The notes: generated from the letters alone by a model not told the origin. Counted from the stretch's first letter, positions 7,283-15,640 are shown. The stretch is DNA of 23,614 nucleotides from JAVBKV01 sp031553885 (GCA_031553885.1 JAVBKV010000039.1:1-23614); one strand, 5' to 3'. Numbers and translations are program-made.

Positions 7283-9571
7283 ATGAAAACACAGCTACTG
7301 ATTTTTATGAGCTTTTTATTCCTTTGGAATCCCGAAGGAAGTAAGCCCGTATTGGACCCTTCACCCAATGATCTGCTCTTTACCGATTTGTCTTCCACCT
7401 GGGACGAAGGCATGCCGCTGGGAAATGGAATCATAGGTTCTCTTATCTGGCAGAAAGACAGTGTCCTCCGGTTTTCACTGGACCATGTAGGACTTTGGGA
7501 TCTCCGTCCCATGGTGAACCGGGATTCACTATCGGTCCGGAACTTCAGGTGGGTGCAGGAGCAGGTCTATAAGAAAGATTATGCCCCGGTGCAACGGATG
7601 TACGACGCTCCTTACGATACATCGGCCTTTCCGACCAAAATACCGGGTGGGGCCCTGGAGTTCGACCTTTCTGCTTTCGGAAAAGTCGATTCATCCAGGC
7701 TTTTGCTGAAAAATGCCTTGTGCGAAGTTCATTGGTCGGGCGGAACCCGGTTGCAGGCGTTTGTCCATGCTGCTGAAAACAGCGGATGGTTCAGGTTTGA
7801 GAATATTCCTTCCGGAGTTAAGCCCATCCTGGTACCTCCTGTTTATCAGAGGAAATCCGACGGAATAACGAGTCCGGTAACCGGACAGGACCTGAGCCGG
7901 CTGGGGTATCCTCAGGGATTCGTTAATGAAAAAGGAAATACGATTGTTTATCATCAACCGGGTAGCGATGGATTTTATTATGAAATAGCGGTTGCTTACC
8001 GGTATTCCGGAAAAGACCTGGAGGGGGTGTGGACCATTCGTCCCAAGTCTGGGAAAGCAGATTCATCCGGAGATTTGAGTGTTGAAATTCAGAAAAAATT
8101 GCAACAGGGGTTTATCCGGTCGTTTGCTTCGCATCAGGTATGGTGGAACAATTACTGGTCTCAGTCTTCCGTCGATATTCCTGATCCGGTACTGAATAAG
8201 CAATATTACAATGAGATGTATAAATTCGGCTCGACGGCACGGAGTTATTCCCCTCCAATTTCGTTGCAGGCCGTCTGGACGGCTGATAATGGGAAAATGC
8301 CTCCCTGGAAAGGAGATTTCCATCACGATCTGAATACACAATTGAGCTACTGGCCCTGTTATACAGGAAATCACCTGACGGAAGGCATGGGTTATCTGAA
8401 CTACCTCTGGGAAACCATGCCGGCCAATAAACAATATACCCGTGAATATTTTGGTACCGGTGGGCTGGCTGTTCCGGGAGTAGCAACACTTAAGGGAGAA
8501 CCCATGGCCGGTTGGATCCAGTATTCATTCGGTCAAACGGTATCTGCCTGGTTGTCCCAGCATTTTTACCTGCAATGGAAATATTCGATGGATAGGGACT
8601 TTTTAAAGAACAGGGCTTATCCCTATCTCAAAGAAGTAGCCGTATTCTTAGATGAAATTTCGGTCCGTGATGCTGATTCCAAACGGAAATTACCTATCAG
8701 TTCCAGTCCGGAGATATATGATAACAGCATAAAGGCCTGGTTTCTGACGACTACCAATTACGATTTAAGCTTAATCCGGTTTGTTTATAAAGCGGCTGCA
8801 GAACTGGCTTCGGAACTTGGATTGAAAAAAGAAGCTGCCCGTTGGGAAGCTATTTTATCCGAATGGCCCGATTATGATGTGGATGAGCAGGGAGCCCTGA
8901 CCTTTGCTAAAGGTTTTCCGTATGATGCTTCTCATCGCCATTTTTCGCATGCTATGGCCATTCATCCCCTTGGTTTAATCGATTGGAGTAATGGAAAACA
9001 GGATCAAACCATAATGAAGGCTACGATAAACAAACTGGATCATTTTGGTCCTGATTATTGGGTTGGTTATTCATACAGTTGGTTAGGCAATATGAAAGCC
9101 CGCGCTAGGGATGGGGAAGGAGCTGCCACCGCTCTGAAAATCTTTGCGGAGCATTTTTGCCTGAGGAATACGTTTCATGCCAACGGCGATCAAACCAAGT
9201 CCGGATATTCCAAATTTACCTACCGGCCGTTTACCCTGGAAGGGAATATGGCCTTTGCTTCTGGTATTCAGGAAATGCTGATTCAGAGTCATACCGGAAC
9301 GATCCGGCTGTTTCCTGCAATTCCGGATCAATGGAAAAATGTTTCTTTCAAACAACTCCGCGCGATGGGAGCTTTTCTTGTTTCAGCCGGAATGAAAGAT
9401 GGGAACGTGGAGCAGATTACCATAAAATCGGAAAAAGGAGGTCTGTTGCGGTTGGAAAAACCCCGAAATGGTAACTATAAAGCCACTGATAATAAGATGT
9501 TGAAGGAAATAAATGGCACTTGGGAGATTCGTATGAAACCCGGAGAAATCTTGACCCTGCACCGGAATTGA
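7283..9571 (+). CDS. secreted GH95-like glycoside hydrolase
   Basis: The 762-residue protein starts with a short hydrophobic signal segment (MKTQLLIFMSFLFLW), so it is likely exported. The architecture matches GH95 alpha-L-fucosidases/galactosidases: an N-terminal beta-domain beginning STWDEGMPLGNGIIGSLIW, then an (alpha/alpha)6 barrel with LQAVWTADNG, PPWKGDFHHDLNTQLSYWP, SSSPEIYDN, HRHFSHAMAIHPLGLI and SYSWLGNMKARARDG, and a C-terminal beta-sandwich with LIQSHTGTIRLFPAIPDQW. Compared with the recalled BbAfcA active site (Asn421, Asn423, Glu566, Asp766), the equivalents appear to be Asp349, Asn351, Glu477 and Glu653. Two of the four residues therefore differ, so substrate and mechanism may deviate from true GH95. 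No SusC/SusD partner is adjacent, so it is not in an obvious polysaccharide locus. Confidence 0.8.
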   Translation: MKTQLLIFMSFLFLWNPEGSKPVLDPSPNDLLFTDLSSTWDEGMPLGNGIIGSLIWQKDSVLRFSLDHVGLWDLRPMVNRDSLSVRNFRWVQEQVYKKDYAPVQRMYDAPYDTSAFPTKIPGGALEFDLSAFGKVDSSRLLLKNALCEVHWSGGTRLQAFVHAAENSGWFRFENIPSGVKPILVPPVYQRKSDGITSPVTGQDLSRLGYPQGFVNEKGNTIVYHQPGSDGFYYEIAVAYRYSGKDLEGVWTIRPKSGKADSSGDLSVEIQKKLQQGFIRSFASHQVWWNNYWSQSSVDIPDPVLNKQYYNEMYKFGSTARSYSPPISLQAVWTADNGKMPPWKGDFHHDLNTQLSYWPCYTGNHLTEGMGYLNYLWETMPANKQYTREYFGTGGLAVPGVATLKGEPMAGWIQYSFGQTVSAWLSQHFYLQWKYSMDRDFLKNRAYPYLKEVAVFLDEISVRDADSKRKLPISSSPEIYDNSIKAWFLTTTNYDLSLIRFVYKAAAELASELGLKKEAARWEAILSEWPDYDVDEQGALTFAKGFPYDASHRHFSHAMAIHPLGLIDWSNGKQDQTIMKATINKLDHFGPDYWVGYSYSWLGNMKARARDGEGAATALKIFAEHFCLRNTFHANGDQTKSGYSKFTYRPFTLEGNMAFASGIQEMLIQSHTGTIRLFPAIPDQWKNVSFKQLRAMGAFLVSAGMKDGNVEQITIKSEKGGLLRLEKPRNGNYKATDNKMLKEINGTWEIRMKPGEILTLHRN

Positions 9572-9578
9572 TTGTGTG

Positions 9579-9745
9579 CGTCAGCCTATCCCCCGCTGGA
9601 GGGGGCAGGGGGAGGATGCAGTAGAGAACTAAGAGTTAAGAACTAAGAGTTAAGAATTAAAAATTTTATCTGGGAGTTCATTTGATTCGGTATTTTCGGT
9701 AGTCCATTCCCCCCCCTGCTCCCTCCAGCGGGGGATAGGCTGACG
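9579..9745. repeat. 167-bp palindromic intergenic element with 34-bp inverted ends
   Basis: Left arm 9579-9612 (begins CGTCAGCCTATCCCCC) and right arm 9712-9745 (ends GGGGGATAGGCTGACG) are inverted copies with one mismatch over 34 bp. Between them is a short AT-rich direct repeat (GAACTAAGAGTTAA twice, about 9626-9653). No target duplication is visible. It has the look of a dispersed MITE-like or palindromic repeat and would also act as a strong hairpin between two genes. The rest of 9572-9823 holds no gene. Confidence 0.85.
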
Positions 9746-9823
9746 TTCGAAACATTTAAGGGCGAGACTATAATAAATACTCTTTTTTTGCGTTTTTCAA
9801 ATAAACCGTTAAGAAAGATTAAT

Positions 9824-10240
9824 ATGAAAAAGATGAAGATTAACAAAAAACAAATTTGGACATTTCTGCCGGAGATTTACTTCTCGTTGTTTTTTCTTTA
9901 TGCTGTGATTGATTCGGCTTACAGGATCGTATCCAAGGGAGGAACGGATTCCGGAGCCTGGTTCATGCTTGCTTTTTCGCTGGTTGCATTGTTTTGCATG
10001 GTTAAGCAGTTTTCCTGGAAGAGTGCTGTAGTCGGTTGGCTGTTTTCTGTTGTGTTGAGTTTAAGTTCACTGTATATGTTACTTGCAGTATTGTCCGAGT
10101 ACAAAGAGTTTCCTGCAGGAGAAGGATATGGCCTGTTAATTGTGGGAGTTTTGATTTTTGGAATATCTGCCGGTATGGCGATTGTTATGCCCTGGAAATA
10201 TTTAAAGGGAATAGGAGGAACAAAAGCGGAAATCGCTTGA
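9824..10240 (+). CDS. small inner-membrane protein, unknown
   Basis: About 138 residues from ATG 9824 (MKKMKINKKQIWTFLPEIYF); an upstream in-frame TTG at 9788 is less likely. The sequence shows a basic N-terminus and about four hydrophobic segments (IYFSLFFLYAVIDSAY; WFMLAFSLVALFCMV; VVGWLFSVVLSLSSLYMLL; YGLLIVGVLIFGISAGMAIVM), so it is a polytopic membrane protein. I do not recognise the family. It ends 3 nt before the start of the PorE-like lipoprotein gene, so the two are almost certainly in one operon and may be functionally linked. Confidence 0.75.
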   Translation: MKKMKINKKQIWTFLPEIYFSLFFLYAVIDSAYRIVSKGGTDSGAWFMLAFSLVALFCMVKQFSWKSAVVGWLFSVVLSLSSLYMLLAVLSEYKEFPAGEGYGLLIVGVLIFGISAGMAIVMPWKYLKGIGGTKAEIA

Positions 10241-10243
10241 ATT

Positions 10244-12211
10244 ATGATAAAACGGACTCTTTTTTTCGTGGGATTAGTAGCTTGCCTTGGGCTGTTTTCA
10301 TGTAAAACGGCTAAGTTGAGTGATGCCGTAGACAAACAGGAAAAAGGAGAATATTACGATGCTGCTCAGATTTACCGGAAAGTCTATTCCAAAACATCTT
10401 CCAAAAAGACCTTCCTCCGGGGAAGCATTGCTTTTCACATGGCGGAATGTTACCGGGAGGTAAATAATCCCCAACGGGCCCTGACCGGTTATCAGAATGC
10501 GTTGCGCTACGAGTATGCCGACAGCATGTCTGTGCTCTATTCCGCTCAAATGTTACACAAGATCGGGCGTTATCCCGAAGCCGTTAAGCAATACAAGGCT
10601 TTTCTGGAAATCGTTCCTGATAACCAGTTGGCTCAGAATGGTATTGTCGGTTGTGATTCGGCCGTGAGTTGGAGAAAAACTCCAACGCGTTACATCGTCC
10701 GGAAAATGGACAAAATGAATTCGAGGGATGGAGAATTTTCCCCGATGCTTACCGGAACTGATTACGATCAGCTGTTTTTTACTTCTTCCCGGAAAGAAGC
10801 TTCCGGTGATACAAAGAGTGGCATTACCGGAGTAAAAAACAATGACTTTTTCTTGGTTAAACAGGATGAAAAAGGAGCCTGGATTAAACCGGAACGTATA
10901 GAAAGTGGAATCAATACCGATTTTGATGAAGGAGCCTGTTCTTTTTCTCCGGACGGGGCTACCATGTATTATACGTATTGTGCGGAAGATTCGGAATCTC
11001 CACGGACTGCCGAAATATACAAGTCGGTACGTTCCGGCGCTCAATGGAGCGCCGGGCAAAAAGTTGAAGTTTTCAAAGATACGCTGACAATGGCTGCTCA
11101 TCCGGCTGTCGGAGGAGATTATCTTTATTTTGTCTCAGATGGTCCCGGTAGTTACGGAGGAAAAGATATATGGAGGGTCCCTCTCGATGGTATTGGCATC
11201 GAAAGACCGGAGAACCTGGGACCTGCAATCAATACGCCTGGCGATGAAGAATTCCCTTATATGCGGGAAGACAGTGTCCTTTATTTTTCGTCGAACGGAC
11301 ATCCCGGAATGGGCGGTCTGGATATTTTTAAGGCTACTCAGAACGCCAAGGGTCGTTGGAAAGTGGAGAACATGAAGGCTCCGGTCAACAGTATGGCCGA
11401 TGATTTCGGAATTACGTTTGCCGGAAAAGAGGAAAAAGGCTTTTTTAGCAGTAACCGGAACGACGGGCGGGGAGCCGATCATCTCTATTCGTTTGAACTT
11501 CCGGGAATTAAAACCGTTGTAGAAGGTTGGGTGCTGGATCGAGACGAGGAACTGATCGACGAGGCCAGTGTCCGGATTGTAGGGAAGGACGGGACAAACC
11601 AGCGCATAATGGTCCGGAAAGACGGAACGTATCAAATGGAAGTCGTTCCCGGAATGGATTATGTCATGATGGGTAGTGCCAAAGGGCATTTGAATGAAAA
11701 ACAAGCTCTTTCTGTCCCTGTGCTTGAAAAAAGCGAGACATACTATGTCGATTTTTATCTGCCTTCCATTTCCAAGCCTGTGCTGATCGAAAATATATTC
11801 TATGATTTTGATAAGGCGACCCTCCGGGAGGATTCCAAAGATGCCCTGGATGGCCTTATAACGATGTTAAACGATAACCCGAATATCACAATCGAATTGT
11901 TGGCGCATACCGACCGGAAAGGTTCTGAAAAATACAACCAGAATCTTTCCCAGCGACGGGCACAGTCGGTAGTCGATTACCTGATCCGGGGAGGAATTGA
12001 AAAAGAGCGTCTTTCTCCTGCCGGTTATGGAAAATCGCAACCCAAAACAGTTACCAAAAACCTGGCCAAACAATACGATTTTCTGAAAGAAGACCAGGTG
12101 CTTGATGAGGCTTTTATTGAAACGCTGACTCCCGAGCAACAGGAAATTGCGGATCAGATTAACCGCAGAACCGAATTTAAAGTACTAAGAACCAATTATC
12201 GTCTGTTTTGA
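10244..12211 (+). CDS. PorE-like OmpA-family lipoprotein (TPR, beta-propeller, CRD, OmpA)
   Basis: The 655-residue outer-membrane/periplasmic lipoprotein has a type II signal peptide with lipobox LGLFSC (Cys20). Domains in order are TPR repeats (about 25-135; DAAQIYRKVY, HMAECYREVNNPQRALTGYQNAL, IGRYPEAVKQYKAFLEIVP), WD40-like PD40 propeller blades (about 160-415; ACSFSPDGATMYYT, DYLYFVSDGPGSYGGKDIW, VLYFSSNGHPGMGGLDIF, GFFSSNRNDGRGADHLY), a carboxypeptidase-regulatory-like fold (about 425-500) and an OmpA peptidoglycan-binding domain (about 510-610; LLAHTDRKGSEKYNQNLSQRRA, GYGKSQP, each cited in part). This order and size match PorE (PG1058) of the Porphyromonas type IX secretion system, where the OmpA part binds peptidoglycan. 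Orthology is inferred from architecture; other OmpA lipoproteins share it. Confidence 0.85.
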   Translation: MIKRTLFFVGLVACLGLFSCKTAKLSDAVDKQEKGEYYDAAQIYRKVYSKTSSKKTFLRGSIAFHMAECYREVNNPQRALTGYQNALRYEYADSMSVLYSAQMLHKIGRYPEAVKQYKAFLEIVPDNQLAQNGIVGCDSAVSWRKTPTRYIVRKMDKMNSRDGEFSPMLTGTDYDQLFFTSSRKEASGDTKSGITGVKNNDFFLVKQDEKGAWIKPERIESGINTDFDEGACSFSPDGATMYYTYCAEDSESPRTAEIYKSVRSGAQWSAGQKVEVFKDTLTMAAHPAVGGDYLYFVSDGPGSYGGKDIWRVPLDGIGIERPENLGPAINTPGDEEFPYMREDSVLYFSSNGHPGMGGLDIFKATQNAKGRWKVENMKAPVNSMADDFGITFAGKEEKGFFSSNRNDGRGADHLYSFELPGIKTVVEGWVLDRDEELIDEASVRIVGKDGTNQRIMVRKDGTYQMEVVPGMDYVMMGSAKGHLNEKQALSVPVLEKSETYYVDFYLPSISKPVLIENIFYDFDKATLREDSKDALDGLITMLNDNPNITIELLAHTDRKGSEKYNQNLSQRRAQSVVDYLIRGGIEKERLSPAGYGKSQPKTVTKNLAKQYDFLKEDQVLDEAFIETLTPEQQEIADQINRRTEFKVLRTNYRLF

Positions 12212-12252
12212 TTTTCGGGGTTGAACAAATTGTACTCCGGATGCGTTTTCTG

Positions 12253-12287
12253 CTTGTTTATTTACAAATAATGGCTATATTTGTAAA
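12253..12287 (+). promoter_or_regulatory. promoter of manC with overlapping 10-bp palindrome
   Basis: TATATTTG at 12276-12283 matches TAnnTTTG, and CTTG at 12253-12256 lies exactly 19 nt upstream as a -33 box. A perfect inverted repeat TTTACAAATA (12261-12270) / TATTTGTAAA (12278-12287) with a 7-nt spacer covers the -7 box. It may be an operator for a dimeric repressor, or a by-product of the promoter sequence. Confidence 0.6.
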
Positions 12288-12323
12288 TGATTATATAGTA
12301 CGAACCTTAGAAACGGAAAAAAC

Positions 12324-13400
12324 ATGAAGGATAATTATTGTGTTATAATGGGAGGGGGTATTGGAAGTCGTTTTTGGCCGTTTAGCCGGCAAACTATGCC
12401 CAAGCAGTTTCTCGATTTCTTCGGAACCGGTCGTTCGCTTTTGCAACAAACATTTGATCGTTTCAATCAGATAGTTCCTACGGAAAATATTTATATTGCT
12501 ACCAATGAGATGTATGCGGATCTGGTTAAAAAACAACTTCCGGAACTCCGTGATTGTCAGATATTACTGGAGCCCACACGCAGGAATACGGCCCCGTGTA
12601 TCGCTTATGCTTCCTACCGGATCCGGGCGATCAATCCGAATGCCAGCATTGTGGTAACACCTGCCGACCACTTGATTTTACAGGAACATCATTTTCTAAA
12701 GAATATCCAGACCGGGTTGAATTTCGTCCGGAAGCATCCCTCGTTGGTTACACTGGGAGTAAAACCCAATCGTCCGGAAACCGGTTACGGATACATTCAA
12801 ACCAGTGAATTGGGTAACGATAATATTCAGAAAGTCAAAGCGTTTACTGAAAAGCCCAATTATGAACTGGCCAAAGTATTTTTTGAAAGTGGAGAATTTT
12901 ATTGGAATTCCGGCATTTTTGTCTGGAACGTTCAAACGATTCTGGAAGCTTTCCATGAATTTCTGCCCGACATTACAACTCGTTTTGATCAGGGCCTGAA
13001 TGTTTTCAATACCGACCAGGAGAAAGATTTTATCAATGAGCAGTACCCGGTGTGTCAAAATATTTCCATTGATTATGGAATCATGGAAAAAGCAGATAAT
13101 GTGTATATGCTGATGGCTGATTTTGGCTGGTCGGATCTGGGAACCTGGGGATCGTTGTTCGATTTGTCGGAAAAAGATGAAGATTACAATGCTGCATTGA
13201 AGTGTAAATCCCTGTTTATCGAAAGCCGGAATAACCTGGTGGCTTTACCCGAAGGAAAGCTGGCTGTGATTCATGGACTGGACGATTATATAGTGGCTGA
13301 ATCGGAAGACATTCTTCTGATTTGTAAAAAATCGGAAGAACAACGCATCAAGCAGTTTGTTACGGATGTGAACCTCAAATATGGGGGAGATTACGTGTAA
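12324..13400 (+). CDS. manC: mannose-1-phosphate guanylyltransferase
   Basis: This enzyme makes GDP-mannose from mannose-1-phosphate and GTP in the cytosol, feeding capsule, glycan and GDP-fucose synthesis. The 358-residue protein has the nucleotidyltransferase signature VIMGGGIGSRFWPFSRQTMPKQ at the N-terminus (GGGIGSR, with the Arg and PKQ lysine of the active site), the metal-binding TPADH at about 112-116, AFTEKP and FYWNSGIFVWN. The C-terminal phosphomannose isomerase domain found in bifunctional ManC/AlgA is absent, so it is monofunctional. It has its own promoter and is convergent with the methyltransferase gene, with 9 nt between stops. Confidence 0.9.
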   Translation: MKDNYCVIMGGGIGSRFWPFSRQTMPKQFLDFFGTGRSLLQQTFDRFNQIVPTENIYIATNEMYADLVKKQLPELRDCQILLEPTRRNTAPCIAYASYRIRAINPNASIVVTPADHLILQEHHFLKNIQTGLNFVRKHPSLVTLGVKPNRPETGYGYIQTSELGNDNIQKVKAFTEKPNYELAKVFFESGEFYWNSGIFVWNVQTILEAFHEFLPDITTRFDQGLNVFNTDQEKDFINEQYPVCQNISIDYGIMEKADNVYMLMADFGWSDLGTWGSLFDLSEKDEDYNAALKCKSLFIESRNNLVALPEGKLAVIHGLDDYIVAESEDILLICKKSEEQRIKQFVTDVNLKYGGDYV

Positions 13401-13409
13401 CTATTGATT

Positions 13410-14114
13410 TTACTTATATATAGCGAAAAGGCAGGGCCGCTTGGAGAGATCCGGGACCTGCCTTTTCCATTCTCCGATGCTTTTGGTTTTGATGTATTCC
13501 GACTCGCAGGTGATGTCGGCAGCAATGCATAATTTCGTTGAGCCTTTGCAGGTTTTTAACAGCTCTTCGACTAATTTGTTGTTCCGGTACGGCGTTTCGA
13601 TAAACAATTGAGTCTGATTTTCCGAGTAAATCCGTTGTTCGAGGCTTTTAATCGTTTTTATCCGCTGATCGGGCTCAATGGGCAGGTATCCGTGGAAAGC
13701 AAAACTTTGTCCGTTAAAACCGGAGGCCATTAATGCCAGCAGGATTGATGAAGGCCCTACCAGGGGAATGACGGGTATGTTTTTCTGCTGGGCAATCGCC
13801 ACCACATCGGCTCCGGGATCGGCAATGGCGGGGCAGCCGGCTTCGGAAATAATGCCGATCGAATGTCCCTGCGTTACCGGAAGCAAAAAGCCGGAAAGTT
13901 CTTCTTTTGAAGTGTGTTTATTTAATGTATAAAAAGTCAGTTCGTCGATTTGAATATCCGGATCGGTCTGTTTCAGAAACCGTCGGGCCGTTCTGATATT
14001 TTCAACGATAAAATGCCTGAGGGAACGAATAACATCCCGGTTGTAAGGCGGGAGAACTTTAGAAACAGGAGTCTCTCCCAGTGTGACAGGAATAAGAAAA
14101 AGGGACGCTTCCAT
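13410..14114 (-). CDS. SAM-dependent methyltransferase, RsmI-like (tetrapyrrole methylase fold)
   Basis: The 234-residue protein has the RsmI/YraL-type signature ISEAGCPAIADPGADVVAIA and the following VIPLVGPSSILLALMASGF block, then FAFHGYLP and FIETPYRNNKLVEELL, all placed as in the 16S rRNA 2'-O-methyltransferase RsmI. The N-terminus (LFLIPVTLGETP) replaces the usual LYVVATPIGN, and the family's C-terminal domain is absent, so it looks like the shorter Bacteroidetes paralogue rather than RsmI itself. The rRNA or other target is uncertain. It is transcribed from a promoter divergent from tyrS. Its 3' end contains a terminator-like stem shared with the convergent manC. Confidence 0.8.
   Translation of the reverse strand: MEASLFLIPVTLGETPVSKVLPPYNRDVIRSLRHFIVENIRTARRFLKQTDPDIQIDELTFYTLNKHTSKEELSGFLLPVTQGHSIGIISEAGCPAIADPGADVVAIAQQKNIPVIPLVGPSSILLALMASGFNGQSFAFHGYLPIEPDQRIKTIKSLEQRIYSENQTQLFIETPYRNNKLVEELLKTCKGSTKLCIAADITCESEYIKTKSIGEWKRQVPDLSKRPCLFAIYK
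13426..13466. terminator. bidirectional terminator inside the 3' end of the methyltransferase gene
   Basis: AAAAGGCAGG (13426-13435) and CCTGCCTTTT (13457-13466) are perfect 10-bp inverted arms with a 21-nt loop. The outer A/T tracts give a U-run in both directions. It lies 26 nt past the manC stop and within the last codons of the minus-strand methyltransferase. Confidence 0.65.
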
Positions 14115-14169
14115 AACGAAGATAATGTTTCCGTTTTTGTTTTAATTGAACATATAGGTTGAGAAAAGG

Positions 14170-14177
14170 CAAAAGTA
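14170..14177 (-). promoter_or_regulatory. -7 promoter element for methyltransferase gene
   Basis: On the minus strand 14177-14170 reads TACTTTTG, matching TAnnTTTG, 56 nt before the methyltransferase start. It is divergent from and about 25 bp away from the tyrS promoter box. Confidence 0.5.
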
Positions 14178-14200
14178 CTCAAAATCTAACATAAAAGTGC

Positions 14201-14208
14201 TACCTTTG
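14201..14208 (+). promoter_or_regulatory. -7 promoter element for tyrS
   Basis: TACCTTTG matches TAnnTTTG, about 97 nt before the tyrS start, leaving a leader of about 90 nt in which I see no convincing riboswitch or T-box. Confidence 0.5.
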
Positions 14209-14304
14209 CACCTACTCCGGCTAAAATAGTTCCTATTGCCGGTAAAATCAAAAAAATAAATCAGAATAAACACGTATAATTGACTGGATAAATTTTCAAT
14301 AGCC

Positions 14305-15594
14305 ATGATGAATTTTATAGAAGAATTAAGGTGGAGGGGCATGATTCATGATGTGATGCCCGGTACGGAAGAACAGCTTCAGAAACAAATGACGTCTGCA
14401 TACGTAGGGATTGATCCGACAGCGGATTCTTTACATATCGGACACCTTGTCAGTGTCATGATGTTGAAGCATTTTCAACGTGCGGGACACCGTCCGATTG
14501 CCTTGGTAGGCGGGGCTACGGGTATGATCGGAGATCCTTCGGGAAAATCCCTGGAACGAAATCTGTTGGACGAAACTACATTGCGTCACAATCAGGAATG
14601 CATAAAAAAACAACTTTCCAAATTCCTGGATTTTGAATCCCAGTCGGAAAATAAAGCGGTCCTGGTCAACAATTACGACTGGATGAAAGATTTTTCTTTC
14701 CTGGATTTTATCCGGGATGTAGGTAAACATATCACCGTTAATTACATGATGGCGAAAGAGTCTGTAAAGAAGCGGCTGACGGGCGAGGCAACCGATGGGA
14801 TGTCGTTTACCGAGTTTACTTACCAGTTGGTGCAAGGATACGATTTCCTGCATTTATACAGCAACTACAATTGCCGGTTGCAAATGGGGGGGTCTGACCA
14901 GTGGGGAAATATCACCACAGGAACGGAGTTGATCCGTCGCAAAACCGGAGGTGAGGCTTTTGCCTTGACCTGTCCGTTGATTACCAAGGCAGACGGAGGA
15001 AAGTTCGGAAAAACCGAATCCGGTAATGTCTGGTTGGATAGAAGATATACTTCTCCTTACAAATTCTATCAGTTCTGGCTGAATGTAAGCGATGCGGATG
15101 CCGAAAAATACATCAAGATCTTTACAGACCTTCCCAAAGAAGAAATAGACTCCCTGGTCGCCGAACAACAGGCGGTACCTCACCTGCGTCCGTTACAAAA
15201 ACGGCTGGCTAAAGAAGTGACCTGTATGGTTCATTCGGAAGAAGATTATGAAATGGCGGTTGAGGCTTCCAATATCCTTTTCGGTAATTCTACTTCGGAA
15301 GTTCTCAAAAAACTGGATGAAGATACATTGCTTGCCGTTTTCGACGGAGTGCCTCTATTTGAAATCGCTCAATCGGATTTGGGTATGAAAGCGGTTGATT
15401 TGCTGACGGAAAAGGCGGCTGTCTTTCCTTCCAAAGGAGAAATGCGTAAACTGGTGCAGAGTGGAGGAGTAAGCGTCAATAAAGATAAACTCGCTGATTT
15501 TGATATGATTATGGACTCTTCTTTTCTCATTGGAGACAAGTATATTTTAGTTCAAAAAGGAAAGAAGAACTATTACCTGTTAATTGTGAAATAA
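14305..15594 (+). CDS. tyrS: tyrosyl-tRNA synthetase
   Basis: This cytosolic class I synthetase charges tRNA-Tyr. The 429 residues hold YVGIDPTADSLHIGHLV with the HIGH motif at 44-47, ALVGGATGMIGDPSGKS, YQLVQGYDFLHLY and QMGGSDQWGNITTG for tyrosine binding, KFGKT at 233-237 as the KMSKS equivalent, and a C-terminal S4 RNA-binding domain (LVQSGGVSVNKDKL, YILVQKGKKNYYLL). The sequence is complete and typical of Bacteroidetes TyrS. Tandem ATGs at 14305 and 14308 make the start ambiguous by one residue. tRNA-Gln follows 72 nt downstream with its own promoter. Confidence 0.97.
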   Translation: MMNFIEELRWRGMIHDVMPGTEEQLQKQMTSAYVGIDPTADSLHIGHLVSVMMLKHFQRAGHRPIALVGGATGMIGDPSGKSLERNLLDETTLRHNQECIKKQLSKFLDFESQSENKAVLVNNYDWMKDFSFLDFIRDVGKHITVNYMMAKESVKKRLTGEATDGMSFTEFTYQLVQGYDFLHLYSNYNCRLQMGGSDQWGNITTGTELIRRKTGGEAFALTCPLITKADGGKFGKTESGNVWLDRRYTSPYKFYQFWLNVSDADAEKYIKIFTDLPKEEIDSLVAEQQAVPHLRPLQKRLAKEVTCMVHSEEDYEMAVEASNILFGNSTSEVLKKLDEDTLLAVFDGVPLFEIAQSDLGMKAVDLLTEKAAVFPSKGEMRKLVQSGGVSVNKDKLADFDMIMDSSFLIGDKYILVQKGKKNYYLLIVK

Positions 15595-15609
15595 AATATT
15601 GATAAAAAA

Positions 15610-15640
15610 TTTGCAATTTCGGTAAAAAGCAGTAACTTTG
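15610..15640 (+). promoter_or_regulatory. consensus promoter of tRNA-Gln
   Basis: TTTG at 15610-15613, a 19-nt spacer, then TAACTTTG at 15633-15640 is an exact match to the Bacteroidetes primary-sigma consensus TTTG-N19-TAnnTTTG, 26 nt before the tRNA. Confidence 0.85.

Noticed and set aside
9620..9660. Short tandem repeats (GAACTAAGAGTTAA) considered as a CRISPR or VNTR array
   Set aside because: Only two full units with no spacers, lying inside the 167-bp inverted-repeat element; too short for an array.
13410..14114. Naming the methyltransferase rsmI
   Set aside because: The N-terminal motif differs from true RsmI and the protein is shorter; it looks like a Bacteroidetes paralogue whose target is not established.
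14209..14304. T-box or other aminoacyl-tRNA sensing leader for tyrS
   Set aside because: No T-box sequence or specifier hairpin is visible, and such leaders are not expected in Bacteroidales.
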